NCBI RefSeq assembly: GCF_052327305.1
Contig: NZ_CP182486.1
Coordinates: 930,001 to 994,000 of the forward strand
From: Sphingobium sp052327305
GTDB lineage: Bacteria > Pseudomonadota > Alphaproteobacteria > Sphingomonadales > Sphingomonadaceae
Direction: 5' to 3'
DNA length: 64,000 nucleotides
Shown here: positions 51,594 to 59,938 of the stretch, in pieces
Position numbering within the stretch: position 1 is the first letter of the stretch
How the letters are laid out: each line of letters begins with the position of its first letter
Notes under the pieces: model-generated
The model's input: only the letters and a program-made list of their open reading frames with translations
Databases searched by the model: none
Told to the model about the DNA's origin: nothing
Translations under genes and position numbers: made by a program

Positions 51594-52337
51594 TCAGCCG
51601 ATGAGGGCGCGCACCTGTGCCAGATCATCCGGTTTATCAACATCGACCGCCGCCAGACCATCGCTCGCGGCCACAATACTGACCGTGACGCCGGCAAGAC
51701 GCCCAAGGTGCGCCATGGCCTCCGATAATGGCAGCCGCCCCAGCAAATAGCGCAGCAGCAACCCCGGACCCAGTCTGCGGACAATGCGCCATGGCCGTTT
51801 CCGCTCTGCTTCTACCTGCTTCCACAGGGAGAACGCAGCGCCGGCCTGCGGCGTGGCGAAGTAGAAGAGATTGCAGCCCGACCAGTCGCCATCTGAGAAG
51901 CGCAGATAGGTGCGCCGCGAACCCGGTGCCGCCTGTTCCACCGCTGCCCGGCGCGCAAGCATCACAGCGACATCGCCAGTCGCGCCCGCCTGGTCGACAA
52001 AGTCCCGCACCCATTCCGGCTTCAACAGAGCATGATCGGCCGTCGTAAGTAGCATCGGCGCGCCCAGCCGGGAAAAGCCGGCGGCAGCGCTTTCACTAGG
52101 GCCGCTGCTGGCGGGAAAAACTTCGCAACCCAGAGAAAGCGCCAGCGCTTCCACTGGCCCCGGCGAGGCGGCGACCGCGATCCGCGTGGCCCCGGCCGCA
52201 CGCAGAGCGCCGATCACGCGCGCCAGCATCGCCTGACCGCCGATATCGACCAGCGCCTTCTCCGGCACGCCTTCGCTGGCCGCGACGGGATCGGTCTCTC
52301 CGCGCGACCCGGCAAGAACAAGTGCTTGAAAGGACAT
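51594..52337 (-). CDS. Nucleotidyltransferase, MobA-like
   Basis: 247 residues from the ATG at 52337 (overlap with the preceding stop). The NTP loop LVLAGSRGETDPVA and KALVDIGGQAMLARVI are typical of MobA/IspD/GlmU-type NTP transferases, with LLTTADHALL as the metal motif. A long C-terminal half (WSGCNLFYF onward) is not seen in MobA. It probably makes a CDP- or UDP-activated precursor for the neighbouring lipid module. Confidence 0.78.
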   Translation of the reverse strand: MSFQALVLAGSRGETDPVAASEGVPEKALVDIGGQAMLARVIGALRAAGATRIAVAASPGPVEALALSLGCEVFPASSGPSESAAAGFSRLGAPMLLTTADHALLKPEWVRDFVDQAGATGDVAVMLARRAAVEQAAPGSRRTYLRFSDGDWSGCNLFYFATPQAGAAFSLWKQVEAERKRPWRIVRRLGPGLLLRYLLGRLPLSEAMAHLGRLAGVTVSIVAASDGLAAVDVDKPDDLAQVRALIG

Positions 52338-53230
52338 CAGGGCCGCGCCGTCCGCCAGAGGCGAAAGAGCACGCCCGGCGCCGCCAATAGCGGGTGTCGC
52401 TCGCGCCAAGGCGTCAGCGGAATATGCACGCCGCTATGGCGCTCGATCTTCCACAGCGCATATCGGGTAGCGCCTTCGAACGTCCACGCAGCCTTGACCA
52501 GCCGCGCCACGTTCAGAGGCTTGCCCAGACGGCGGCGACGGCGCCAGCGCGCAACGACGGCGCGTCTGTCGAAATCAGACACGGGTGCAAGCGACCCGTC
52601 GCTCTCCGTGCCGATACCGGCTTCTGTCCATGCCAGCGGCAGCGTCTGTTCATACCATTCGGGCGCATTGTCCAAAATGGTGGTCCCCCGCCCCAGCGCC
52701 TCGACACGGAACTCCGCGCCATAGGTCTCGCGGAAAAGCGCCAGCCAGTAATCGCGCGCGCTGCCCTGCGCCGGCCCCAGGGCAGCGGCATATCGCGACG
52801 CCCATATAACGGCGTCCCTTACTGCGGCGCGCACCGCATCCCCTGTGATGGGGTCCGCACTGAAGACAAGCCGCGAGGGCTGGCAGAAGCGGGTCCAGAT
52901 GGTGGTGTCGGCCGTTTCGTCCCGCGCCGCGCGCGCGAAGGTCTCGAGCGCCATCGTCGCGACCTTCGCGCGAATGATCTGCCCGTCGATCTCCACTTCA
53001 TGATAGCTGACGTCCGGCCAGAGCGTGCGGGAGAGCCAAGGCTGCTTCCGCCCTTCCGTCAGCACATAGAAGTCCAGAATGGCGGACAGATCGCCTGTGC
53101 GCAGAGTGGAGCCATAATAGAGAACGGCAACCCCGCCTAGATGACCGGCGAGATGGGAAGCCAACCGCGTGACGGCTGGGAGTTCGGCACGATCGAGACT
53201 ATCCCCGACCAGCGCGCCTAGCCGGGTCAT
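52337..53230 (-). CDS. Uncharacterised protein with a nucleotidyltransferase-like GS...D motif
   Basis: 297 residues, soluble. VLYYGSTLRTGDLSAILDFYVL resembles the G-S-(x)n-D-F active site of Tam41-type phosphatidate cytidylyltransferases (shown: YYGSTLR and LDFYVL). A later FCQPSRLVFS is at the place of the Tam41 GRxxKP loop. If so it would make a CDP-activated lipid from the product of the kinase next door. The call rests on pattern only. It is coupled by 4-bp overlaps to the genes on both sides. Confidence 0.6.
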   Translation of the reverse strand: MTRLGALVGDSLDRAELPAVTRLASHLAGHLGGVAVLYYGSTLRTGDLSAILDFYVLTEGRKQPWLSRTLWPDVSYHEVEIDGQIIRAKVATMALETFARAARDETADTTIWTRFCQPSRLVFSADPITGDAVRAAVRDAVIWASRYAAALGPAQGSARDYWLALFRETYGAEFRVEALGRGTTILDNAPEWYEQTLPLAWTEAGIGTESDGSLAPVSDFDRRAVVARWRRRRRLGKPLNVARLVKAAWTFEGATRYALWKIERHSGVHIPLTPWRERHPLLAAPGVLFRLWRTARP

Positions 53231-54216
53231 GGCACGACGAAGTTGATCGGATCGCCGCGACCTATCAGCAGCTTGCCGGCCGGATATCGCTCGCCATCAA
53301 GGATATAGGCGCCTGGCATCGAGAGGTAGAGGCGCTCGGCATCGCGCTGAATGAAGCCGGCCCTCTCCATGCCTGCACTTTGCTTGCCCCGCAGGAGAGG
53401 CAGCAGATAACGCGCGATCCCGCGCGGCGGCGCCTCGATCGCGAGCAGCTTCAGCCCCTCACGTGCGGGACCGAAGGGCTTGAGCCCCAACGGGAGGCGC
53501 GTCAGCGTCGAGGCCAGCAGAAGATAAAGGTTGAGCGAACGGATGTCGTCGCCATCGCGCGAGACCATGACCCGCTCGCCTCGACGCCACCGGTTCTGAG
53601 CGCCTCCAAAGATGGTCTGCCCAATGGCGCCCATCATCGCCATCATGATCGCCCCACCATTGAACCATCCCTTGCGATGCGCATGCTGCGCTAGCGCGGT
53701 CGCGCGGGTGAACGCTCCTGCGCCCAGGATGAAGCCATGCTTCTCGTCATGTGCCACACCGAGCCTCGAAACAGTGAGAGGCGTTCGGGCAAGAGTGTTG
53801 CCAGCGCGATAGGCGCGAACGGCGTCCTGCAACGACCAATCGGCGGGGATGCCGAGGTCAAGCGCCAGCGCATTCGTCTTTCCCGAAGGCAGCAGAGCAA
53901 CTTGTGGCATATTGCCGCTATAGACCTTCGACGCTGCGGTAAGCACTTCGCGCACTGTACCGTCGCCGCCGTCCACGATGATAAGATCCACCCCCAGGCC
54001 TGCGAAGTGGCCAAGGGCCGCCAGCAGGTCTTCCGGGCTGGCTGGCTCACGCTTCACGATATCGGCATTAGCAAGATCGAGCGGGCGCGGACGCACGCAA
54101 TTCATGCGGCTCCTGGGATTCCGAATAATCCCAACTTTAGGGATGGCGAGAGGCGCTACCCCGGACGCGTCATTCCGGCGATTGAGCTCGCGTGTCATTG
54201 GAAAACGAATCGACAT
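53227..54216 (-). CDS. Lipid kinase, diacylglycerol/ceramide kinase family
   Basis: 329 residues. The catalytic motif VDGGDGTVREVLTA and the LLPSGKTNALA loop belong to the DAGK/sphingosine-kinase superfamily. It phosphorylates a lipid alcohol with ATP. As sphingomonads make sphingolipids, ceramide or a long-chain base is as possible as diacylglycerol. It is first in a three-gene unit with 4-bp overlaps. An ATG six codons in is an alternative start. Confidence 0.82.
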   Translation of the reverse strand: MSIRFPMTRELNRRNDASGVAPLAIPKVGIIRNPRSRMNCVRPRPLDLANADIVKREPASPEDLLAALGHFAGLGVDLIIVDGGDGTVREVLTAASKVYSGNMPQVALLPSGKTNALALDLGIPADWSLQDAVRAYRAGNTLARTPLTVSRLGVAHDEKHGFILGAGAFTRATALAQHAHRKGWFNGGAIMMAMMGAIGQTIFGGAQNRWRRGERVMVSRDGDDIRSLNLYLLLASTLTRLPLGLKPFGPAREGLKLLAIEAPPRGIARYLLPLLRGKQSAGMERAGFIQRDAERLYLSMPGAYILDGERYPAGKLLIGRGDPINFVVP

Positions 54217-54448
54217 CGAAACAGCCTCGGAAACCTCGCGCCCGACCCGAAGGTCCAGCCAAAACAGGAAACGCCATATTGGTATTCAGCGGAGCGATTT
54301 CCATCCTTTGGCGCCTATCCGCGCATCGGCGCCGAGGAATAGTTGCATTTCCATTACAGGCACAAGCCATTATTTTATCGAGGCGACATCGTGGAATTCA
54401 CATCCCGAAGCCTCACAAGGACGATTGCCGTATCCAAAGGCTGCGCAT

Positions 54449-55591
54449 ATGGCGTCAAGAATGACGCATGTGCAGCAACGCCGCCCGCAATATGGATCAA
54501 AATGGATGAGCGCGGCGGGGCTTCTTGCCCTCGTCTACGCGAGTCCGGCATTAGCGGCGCCAGCCCAGGATCTCACGGTTTTCAATCTGCCAAGACCGTC
54601 CGAAACGCTGTCCGCGACAAGCATCAGTTACAGCCTGCCGGCGCTCTCCCTGTCGAATCCGGCTCTCACCAGCCGCCGCGATGACGATGCCGCACATTTC
54701 GGGGTGCCGACCTTCCAGTCTGCCCCGTCCCTGTCACCGGATGTGAAGCCCATCTTGTCTCCGCTTGCCTACGGACCACAAGATTCGACTAGCGATGTCG
54801 GCGACCGGCCCGATCCGCAACGATTCCGGTCGTTCGGTAGCCAGGTGGGTGCGATCAAATGGGAAGTCGCGGCCCTGTTCGGCTATTATACCCTCGCCAA
54901 CTCCCAGAAGATTTTCGAAGATCCGACATGGCCCCACTTCCAGAAGGAAGGGTGGTTCGGAAAGGACACGCGCAATCTGGGCGTGGATAAGCTCGCCCAC
55001 ACTTACAGTGCATATATCATATCCGAGATCGCCTATGCCCGCCTCAAGCGGAAGACTGGCGACGCCCCCGGCATTGCGCTCACCGCAGCCGCGATCGGGA
55101 GCGGCATCATGCTCTACACGGAGATCTGGGACAGCATTGAGCCGACCGGCGGCTGGTCCTGGGAAGATGTCGCCTTCAACAGCGCGGGCGCAGGCCTCTC
55201 CGTGCTGCGCAACACCGTGCCGGGCCTCGACCGCAAGCTCGACTTTCGCCTGATGATTATGCCCAATTCGAACATCTACTCACGACAGGGCAAGCGGCAT
55301 TTCGAGCAGCAGCGTTACTTCTTCGCCCTGAAACTTGGAGGATTCAGAGCGTTCGAGAACAGTCCGGCGCGGTTCTTGGAATTGCACGCAGGCTATTATG
55401 CTAAGGACTTCACCAATGAAGACCGGGCCGCTGGTATCGAGCCCAAGCGTCGCATCTTCCTGGGCGTAGGGCTTAATCTGCGCGAGCTATTCTTCAAAAA
55501 CTCCCGCAGCCGCGTCGGACGGGCGGCCGGGGAAGCACTCGACTATTTCCAGCTTCCCTACACCGCGATCCACCGACACATCACGAACTGA
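54449..55591 (+). CDS. DUF2279 family putative outer-membrane/periplasmic protein
   Basis: 380 residues from the ATG at 54449, 8 bp after AAAGG; an ATG four codons on is equally possible. The signal segment MSAAGLLALVYASPALAAP is clear. The body has DKLAHTYSAYIISEIAY and EPTGGWSWEDVAFNSAGAG, the marks of DUF2279 (YfiM-like). The second half is beta-rich and may insert in the outer membrane. The 232 bp upstream hold no other gene. Confidence 0.75.
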   Translation: MASRMTHVQQRRPQYGSKWMSAAGLLALVYASPALAAPAQDLTVFNLPRPSETLSATSISYSLPALSLSNPALTSRRDDDAAHFGVPTFQSAPSLSPDVKPILSPLAYGPQDSTSDVGDRPDPQRFRSFGSQVGAIKWEVAALFGYYTLANSQKIFEDPTWPHFQKEGWFGKDTRNLGVDKLAHTYSAYIISEIAYARLKRKTGDAPGIALTAAAIGSGIMLYTEIWDSIEPTGGWSWEDVAFNSAGAGLSVLRNTVPGLDRKLDFRLMIMPNSNIYSRQGKRHFEQQRYFFALKLGGFRAFENSPARFLELHAGYYAKDFTNEDRAAGIEPKRRIFLGVGLNLRELFFKNSRSRVGRAAGEALDYFQLPYTAIHRHITN

Positions 55592-55613
55592 CCGGCCGGA
55601 TATTCGCTGAGGT

Positions 55614-55874
55614 CTAGAGAGCACCGCCGATGAGCGGGACGATGTCCTGCGCGCTGGCCGGGTCTGATGCGACCATGAAGCCAAGACCGCCTGCCGCCCC
55701 GATCGAGACTCCGCAGAGCAGATAGCCAAGCGCCCGCAGAAGCGGCGGGTGAGATCGGCCCATCTGGCGGTTGCGTCCGCACAGGGAGAGCGTCACGCTC
55801 ACGGCCAGACCATAAATGAAAGCTGCAATCCCAAACATGGAGCCCATCATTTCGCAGTTGCGAAGAAAAGACAT
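55614..55874 (-). CDS. Small membrane protein, unknown
   Basis: 86 residues. Two hydrophobic helices (about 10-32 and 48-68) are joined by a basic loop RNRQMGRSHPP. An AAGGGGGC ribosome site directly precedes the ATG. It is convergent with the DUF2279 gene, 22 bp apart. No family recognised. Confidence 0.6.
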   Translation of the reverse strand: MSFLRNCEMMGSMFGIAAFIYGLAVSVTLSLCGRNRQMGRSHPPLLRALGYLLCGVSIGAAGGLGFMVASDPASAQDIVPLIGGAL

Positions 55875-55950
55875 GCCCCCTTGGGGTTAATTTGCGGTGA
55901 AGCGTGCTTTCAGGCCGATCAACATTTTCGCTTTACGGATCCTTTTCAGA

Positions 55951-56787
55951 TCACCTCAGTCGAGCGGCGTGCCAGCGGATATGATCCGCCATGAAAGTGG
56001 AGATGAAATAGTAGCTGTGGTCGTATCCGGGCTGCATGCGAATCGTCGCCGGCTGTCCAACTGCGTCACACACCTCCCGCAACAACTCGGGCTTTAACTG
56101 CTCCTGCAAGAAGTTGTCTGCCGCTCCCTGATCCACAAGCAAGTCCGGCAGACGGGCGCCATTCCGGATCAACTCCACGGCATCATAGTCCGCCCAGAGT
56201 GCCCGATCGTCTCCCAGATAGCCGGAAAAGGCCTTCTCACCCCACGGCACGCGGCTGGGCGCCACAATCGGCGCAAAGGCAGATACCGATCGAAAACGAC
56301 CAGGATTGCGCAATGCGACGGTGAGCGCGCCATGGCCGCCCATCGAGTGACCGGTGATCCCCTGTCGGGTCATGTCGACGGGAAACTGCTCCGCGATCAG
56401 TGTGGGCAACTCCTGCTCCACATAGTCCCGCATATGATAATGCGTGGCGTATGGCGCCCGGGTCGCATTGACGTAGAAACCTGCGCCCAGACCGAAGTCA
56501 TAGGCCCCGTCCGGATCGTCGGGCACGCCTTCGCCGCGCGGACTCGTGTCCGGCGCCACGAAGACGATGCCTGCCTCCGCGCACGCTGCCCGATATTCAC
56601 CCTTCTCGGTGACATTGGCGTGCGTGCAAGTGAGGCCGGAGAGGTAGAAAAGCACAGGCAGCTTCGCACCCGGCGCGTGCGCCGGCACGAAGACAGAGAA
56701 TGTCATCTCCGTGCCGGTGGAGGATGAGGCGTGGCGATAGACGCCCTGCACGCCCCCAAAGGCCAGGCTGCGAGAAACCGTCTCCAT
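55951..56787 (-). CDS. fghA: S-formylglutathione hydrolase
   Basis: 278 residues, the full family length. Nucleophile S148 in TGHSMGGHGA, the SGLTCT oxyanion region and the C-terminal PGYDHSYYFI histidine are all in place. It normally hydrolyses S-formylglutathione in formaldehyde detoxification. Here there is no adhC neighbour; it lies 2 bp after the AraD1 gene in the arabinose unit. A wider esterase role on sugar esters is possible. Confidence 0.9.
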   Translation of the reverse strand: METVSRSLAFGGVQGVYRHASSSTGTEMTFSVFVPAHAPGAKLPVLFYLSGLTCTHANVTEKGEYRAACAEAGIVFVAPDTSPRGEGVPDDPDGAYDFGLGAGFYVNATRAPYATHYHMRDYVEQELPTLIAEQFPVDMTRQGITGHSMGGHGALTVALRNPGRFRSVSAFAPIVAPSRVPWGEKAFSGYLGDDRALWADYDAVELIRNGARLPDLLVDQGAADNFLQEQLKPELLREVCDAVGQPATIRMQPGYDHSYYFISTFMADHIRWHAARLR

Positions 56788-56789
56788 GC

Positions 56790-57782
56790 TCAGAGCGCGC
56801 GGATAGTGACCTGTTCCTCGTCGGCTTTGGCAAGCGGGCTGCGCAGCGGCAGCGTGAACGGCGCAGCCTCGATCTCGAAGATGTCACCCGGCTGAGTCTC
56901 AATAGCCTCTGCGAATGAAACGGTCGCCGTGCCGAAGAAATGCACGTGGACATCACCCGGCGCGCGGAACAGCGGATATTTGAAGTGGTGATGCTCCAGA
57001 TTGGCCAGGCTGTGCGACATATTGTCCTCGCCGGTCAGAAACGGCCGTTCCCAGAGCGTCTGGCCGTCACGCAGAATGCGGCTCATGCCGCGAACATCCT
57101 GCGGCGGCTCGGAAACCAGCAGCTCGGGGCCGAGCGAGGCCTGACGCAGCTTGGAATGCGCAAGCCAGAGGTAATTATGACGCTCGGTGATATGATCGCT
57201 GAACTCGTTGCCGAGCGTGTAGCCGATCCGCCAGGGCGTGCCGTCCGGTCCGATGACGTAAATGCCGGCCAGTTCCGGCTCCTCGCCGCCATCCTTGGCG
57301 AAGCTCGGCATGGTCAATGCCTCGCCGGGGCCGACAAGCTGGCTACCATTGCCCTTGTAGAACCATTCCGGCTGCTGGCCCACCTGACCGTCGGCAGGCT
57401 TGCCGCCTTCGACGCCTTCCAGGAACATCCTCATGGAGTCCGTGAGCGTTTCGCCCGCAGCCGCAGCCTTGTGCATCTTGTCACGGCCTTCCGCCGAGCC
57501 GAGATGCGTCAGGCCCGTGCCCGTCATGTGGAGATGCGCCGCGTCAGGATGGTCGATCGGGGCAATGAGCAGGCCCGCATCCAGCAGTGCCGGAAGGTCG
57601 GCGGCTTCATCAGAGCCAAGACGCTCGATCGCGTCCGCAATGCTCTCTCCCTGCTCGATCGCTTGAAGCGCCAGAGAGCGCACATCCGTAACGCCGCGCA
57701 CGAAATGGGCGCCTTCATCCTTCGCAGCGATGACCCGCCGCTCTCCACCGGTCCCACGATATTGCAGCAGTCGCAAACTCAT
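56790..57782 (-). CDS. AraD1 family protein (FAH superfamily, GguC-like)
   Basis: 330 residues. The C-terminal half carries the fumarylacetoacetase-like fold (YTLGNEFSDH, then the FGTATVSF segment). AraD1/GguC proteins accompany arabinose catabolism and are thought to act on 2-keto-3-deoxy-L-arabonate. It sits 55 bp after the arabonate dehydratase gene and 2 bp before fghA. A DapA-type dehydratase is not seen nearby, so this is the probable next enzyme. Confidence 0.83.
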   Translation of the reverse strand: MSLRLLQYRGTGGERRVIAAKDEGAHFVRGVTDVRSLALQAIEQGESIADAIERLGSDEAADLPALLDAGLLIAPIDHPDAAHLHMTGTGLTHLGSAEGRDKMHKAAAAGETLTDSMRMFLEGVEGGKPADGQVGQQPEWFYKGNGSQLVGPGEALTMPSFAKDGGEEPELAGIYVIGPDGTPWRIGYTLGNEFSDHITERHNYLWLAHSKLRQASLGPELLVSEPPQDVRGMSRILRDGQTLWERPFLTGEDNMSHSLANLEHHHFKYPLFRAPGDVHVHFFGTATVSFAEAIETQPGDIFEIEAAPFTLPLRSPLAKADEEQVTIRAL

Positions 57783-57837
57783 TCGTCATCTCCCAAGGCA
57801 GCGCCACGGAGCGCTTTGCCGATCATCCGTCTAGCGA

Positions 57838-59643
57838 TCAATGGCTGTCGCGCGGCAGTCCCATCGTCTGCGCAATGCGCTGATATTTCTCGGCGCCTTC
57901 CAGGATCGCGCCCTTGTCGAGCTGGCCGACCACAGCGCGCTGAATCTCCTGCCAGGGCGTCTGCGAGGCAGGATAGCGATAGCCCCCTTCCGCCTCCAGC
58001 GCAGTGCGGCGCTCGGCCAGCTCTTCGTCGGAGATCAGCACATTGACGGTGCCCTTGCGCAGGTCGATCCGCACGCGGTCGCCTGTTTTCAGCAGCGCGA
58101 GGCCACTCATCGCCGCAGCCTCGGGGCTCGCATTCAGGATCGACGGGCTACCGGACGTGCCGGACTGACGGCCATCGCCGATGCATGGCAGAGCGCTGAC
58201 GCCTTCCGTGATGAGATAGGACGGCGGACGCATATTCACGACTTCCGCCGCGCCCGGATAGCCGATCGGACCAGCGCCGCGCATGAAGAGCAGCGTCTCC
58301 GGGGTGATGCCCAGAGCCGGATTGTCGATATTGTGGTGGTAGTCCTCGGGTCCGTCGAACACAACCGCCGGCCCCTCGAAGGCCTCCGGGTCGTTCGGAT
58401 TGGAGAGATAGCGGCTCCGGAATTCCTCGCTGATGACGCTGGTCTTCATAATCGCCGCGTCGAAGAGATTGCCGGACAGCACGATGAAGCCCGCATCTGC
58501 CATCAGCGGCTCGCCGAACTTGCGAATGACCTTCTCGTCCTCGATCTCGACACCCCGGCAATTCTCGCCGATCGACTTGCCGTTGACCGTGAGCGCGCCC
58601 TCATGGATCAGGCCGTGCTCCATGAGCTGATTGACCACAGCCGGCACGCCGCCAGCGCGATAATAGTCCTCGCCCAGATATTCGCCGGCAGGCTGGAGAT
58701 TGACCAGCAGCGGCACCTTGTGCCCTTCCGTCTCCCAGTCCTTCAGGGGAACGTCCACGCCGACATGGCGCGCAATAGCCGTGAGGTGAATGGGCGCGTT
58801 GGTCGAACCGCCGATCGCGGAGTTGACGCGAATGGCGTTGTGGAAGGCTTCCTTCGTCAGAATATCGGAGGGCTTCAGGTCCTCCGCGACCATCTCAACG
58901 ATGCGCTTGCCTGTGAAATAGGCGACTTCCTGCCGATCGCGATAAGGCGCGGGAATGGCCGCCGAGCCGGGCAGCGACATGCCCAGCGCCTCGGTCAGCG
59001 AGTTCATCGTCGTCGCGGTGCCCATCGTGTTGCAATAGCCGGTCGACGGCGCCGACGAGGCAACGATGCGGATAAATTCCTCGTCGTTGATCTTGCCGGC
59101 CGCCAGCAGCTGACGCGCCTTCCACACGATCGTGCCGGAACCCGTTCGCTCACCCTTGTGCCAGCCGTTGAGCATCGGCCCGACGGAAAGCGCAATGGCG
59201 GGGATGTTGACGGTCGCCGCCGCCATGAGCGCGGCGGGCGTAGTCTTGTCGCAGCCAATAGTGAGCACGACGCCGTCCAGCGGATAGCCGTACATCACCT
59301 CGACCATGCCGAGATAGGAGAGGTTGCGATCAAGACCGGGGGTCGGGCGCTTGCCGGTTTCCTGAATGGGGTGGACCGGAAACTCCAGCACGATGCCGCC
59401 CATCTCGCGCACGCCTTCGCGCACACGCTCGGCAAGAACGAGATGATGGCGATTACACGGCGAGAGGTCGGAGCCGGTCTGCGCAATGCCGATGATCGGC
59501 CTGCCAGAGCGCAGCTCCTCGAGACTGAGGCCGAAATTGAGATATCGCTCGAGATAGAGCGACGTCATGTCGATATTCTCGGGGTTGTTGAACCAGGCCT
59601 GGCTGCGCAGTGGCTTTTTCTCGGTCATCGTCTTGCTGCTCAT
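57838..59643 (-). CDS. araC: L-arabonate dehydratase (IlvD/Edd family)
   Basis: 601 residues. Fe-S ligands C63 (SPCNRHH), C131 (TIGCDKTTP) and C204 (STGYCNTMGTA) are conserved. IlvD/Edd length and the neighbours favour L-arabonate (or D-xylonate) as substrate rather than dihydroxy-isovalerate. It gives 2-keto-3-deoxy-arabonate, in the oxidative, non-phosphorylating pathway. Here araC denotes the dehydratase, not the regulator. An ATG five codons in is an alternative start. Confidence 0.87.
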   Translation of the reverse strand: MSSKTMTEKKPLRSQAWFNNPENIDMTSLYLERYLNFGLSLEELRSGRPIIGIAQTGSDLSPCNRHHLVLAERVREGVREMGGIVLEFPVHPIQETGKRPTPGLDRNLSYLGMVEVMYGYPLDGVVLTIGCDKTTPAALMAAATVNIPAIALSVGPMLNGWHKGERTGSGTIVWKARQLLAAGKINDEEFIRIVASSAPSTGYCNTMGTATTMNSLTEALGMSLPGSAAIPAPYRDRQEVAYFTGKRIVEMVAEDLKPSDILTKEAFHNAIRVNSAIGGSTNAPIHLTAIARHVGVDVPLKDWETEGHKVPLLVNLQPAGEYLGEDYYRAGGVPAVVNQLMEHGLIHEGALTVNGKSIGENCRGVEIEDEKVIRKFGEPLMADAGFIVLSGNLFDAAIMKTSVISEEFRSRYLSNPNDPEAFEGPAVVFDGPEDYHHNIDNPALGITPETLLFMRGAGPIGYPGAAEVVNMRPPSYLITEGVSALPCIGDGRQSGTSGSPSILNASPEAAAMSGLALLKTGDRVRIDLRKGTVNVLISDEELAERRTALEAEGGYRYPASQTPWQEIQRAVVGQLDKGAILEGAEKYQRIAQTMGLPRDSH

Positions 59644-59840
59644 GCTCGAATTGAAAGGATCGTCATGGCCGAACGACGACCAGACGTCATGGAGGCGTAC
59701 TGCGCGGTGCTCGGACCCAGATGTAAACTGGACTCTGGCGATCGCGGCAACATTTCCTCCCCGATGTTATCTCGAACCGCGAAAAGCAAGGACGCATTGC
59801 TTATGGTCCTCTTACTTTTGCAGCCGGTGCCACCGCCCGA

Positions 59841-59867
59841 TTGACGGAGCCTGGCAACGCATATAGT
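59841..59867 (+). promoter_or_regulatory. Probable promoter of the sugar transporter gene
   Basis: TTGACG (59841-59846) and TATAGT (59862-59867) with a short 15-bp spacer, about 70 bp before the transporter start. The -10 overlaps the 18-bp operator element. Confidence 0.4.
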
Positions 59868-59877
59868 CAGACAAATA
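59860..59877 (+). promoter_or_regulatory. GntR/FadR-type operator, copy 1
   Basis: CATATAGTCAGACAAATA in the gap between the divergent dehydratase and transporter genes. Its centre TAGTCAGACAA fits the FadR-subfamily pattern TNGTNNNACNA. The reverse complement matches copy 2 (62344-62361) at 17 of 18 positions. Confidence 0.7.
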
Positions 59878-59938
59878 AGCGGGCAAGCCGCAATGATGTT
59901 TCGTTCCAGATCGAGTGCAGGCGAGAGAGGGTGTAGGC

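Noticed and set aside
57841..59844. 667-codon plus-strand open frame opposite arabonate dehydratase
   Set aside because: It is the antisense shadow of a well-conserved IlvD/Edd gene in high-GC DNA; composition is Arg/His/Ala-rich with no domain pattern.
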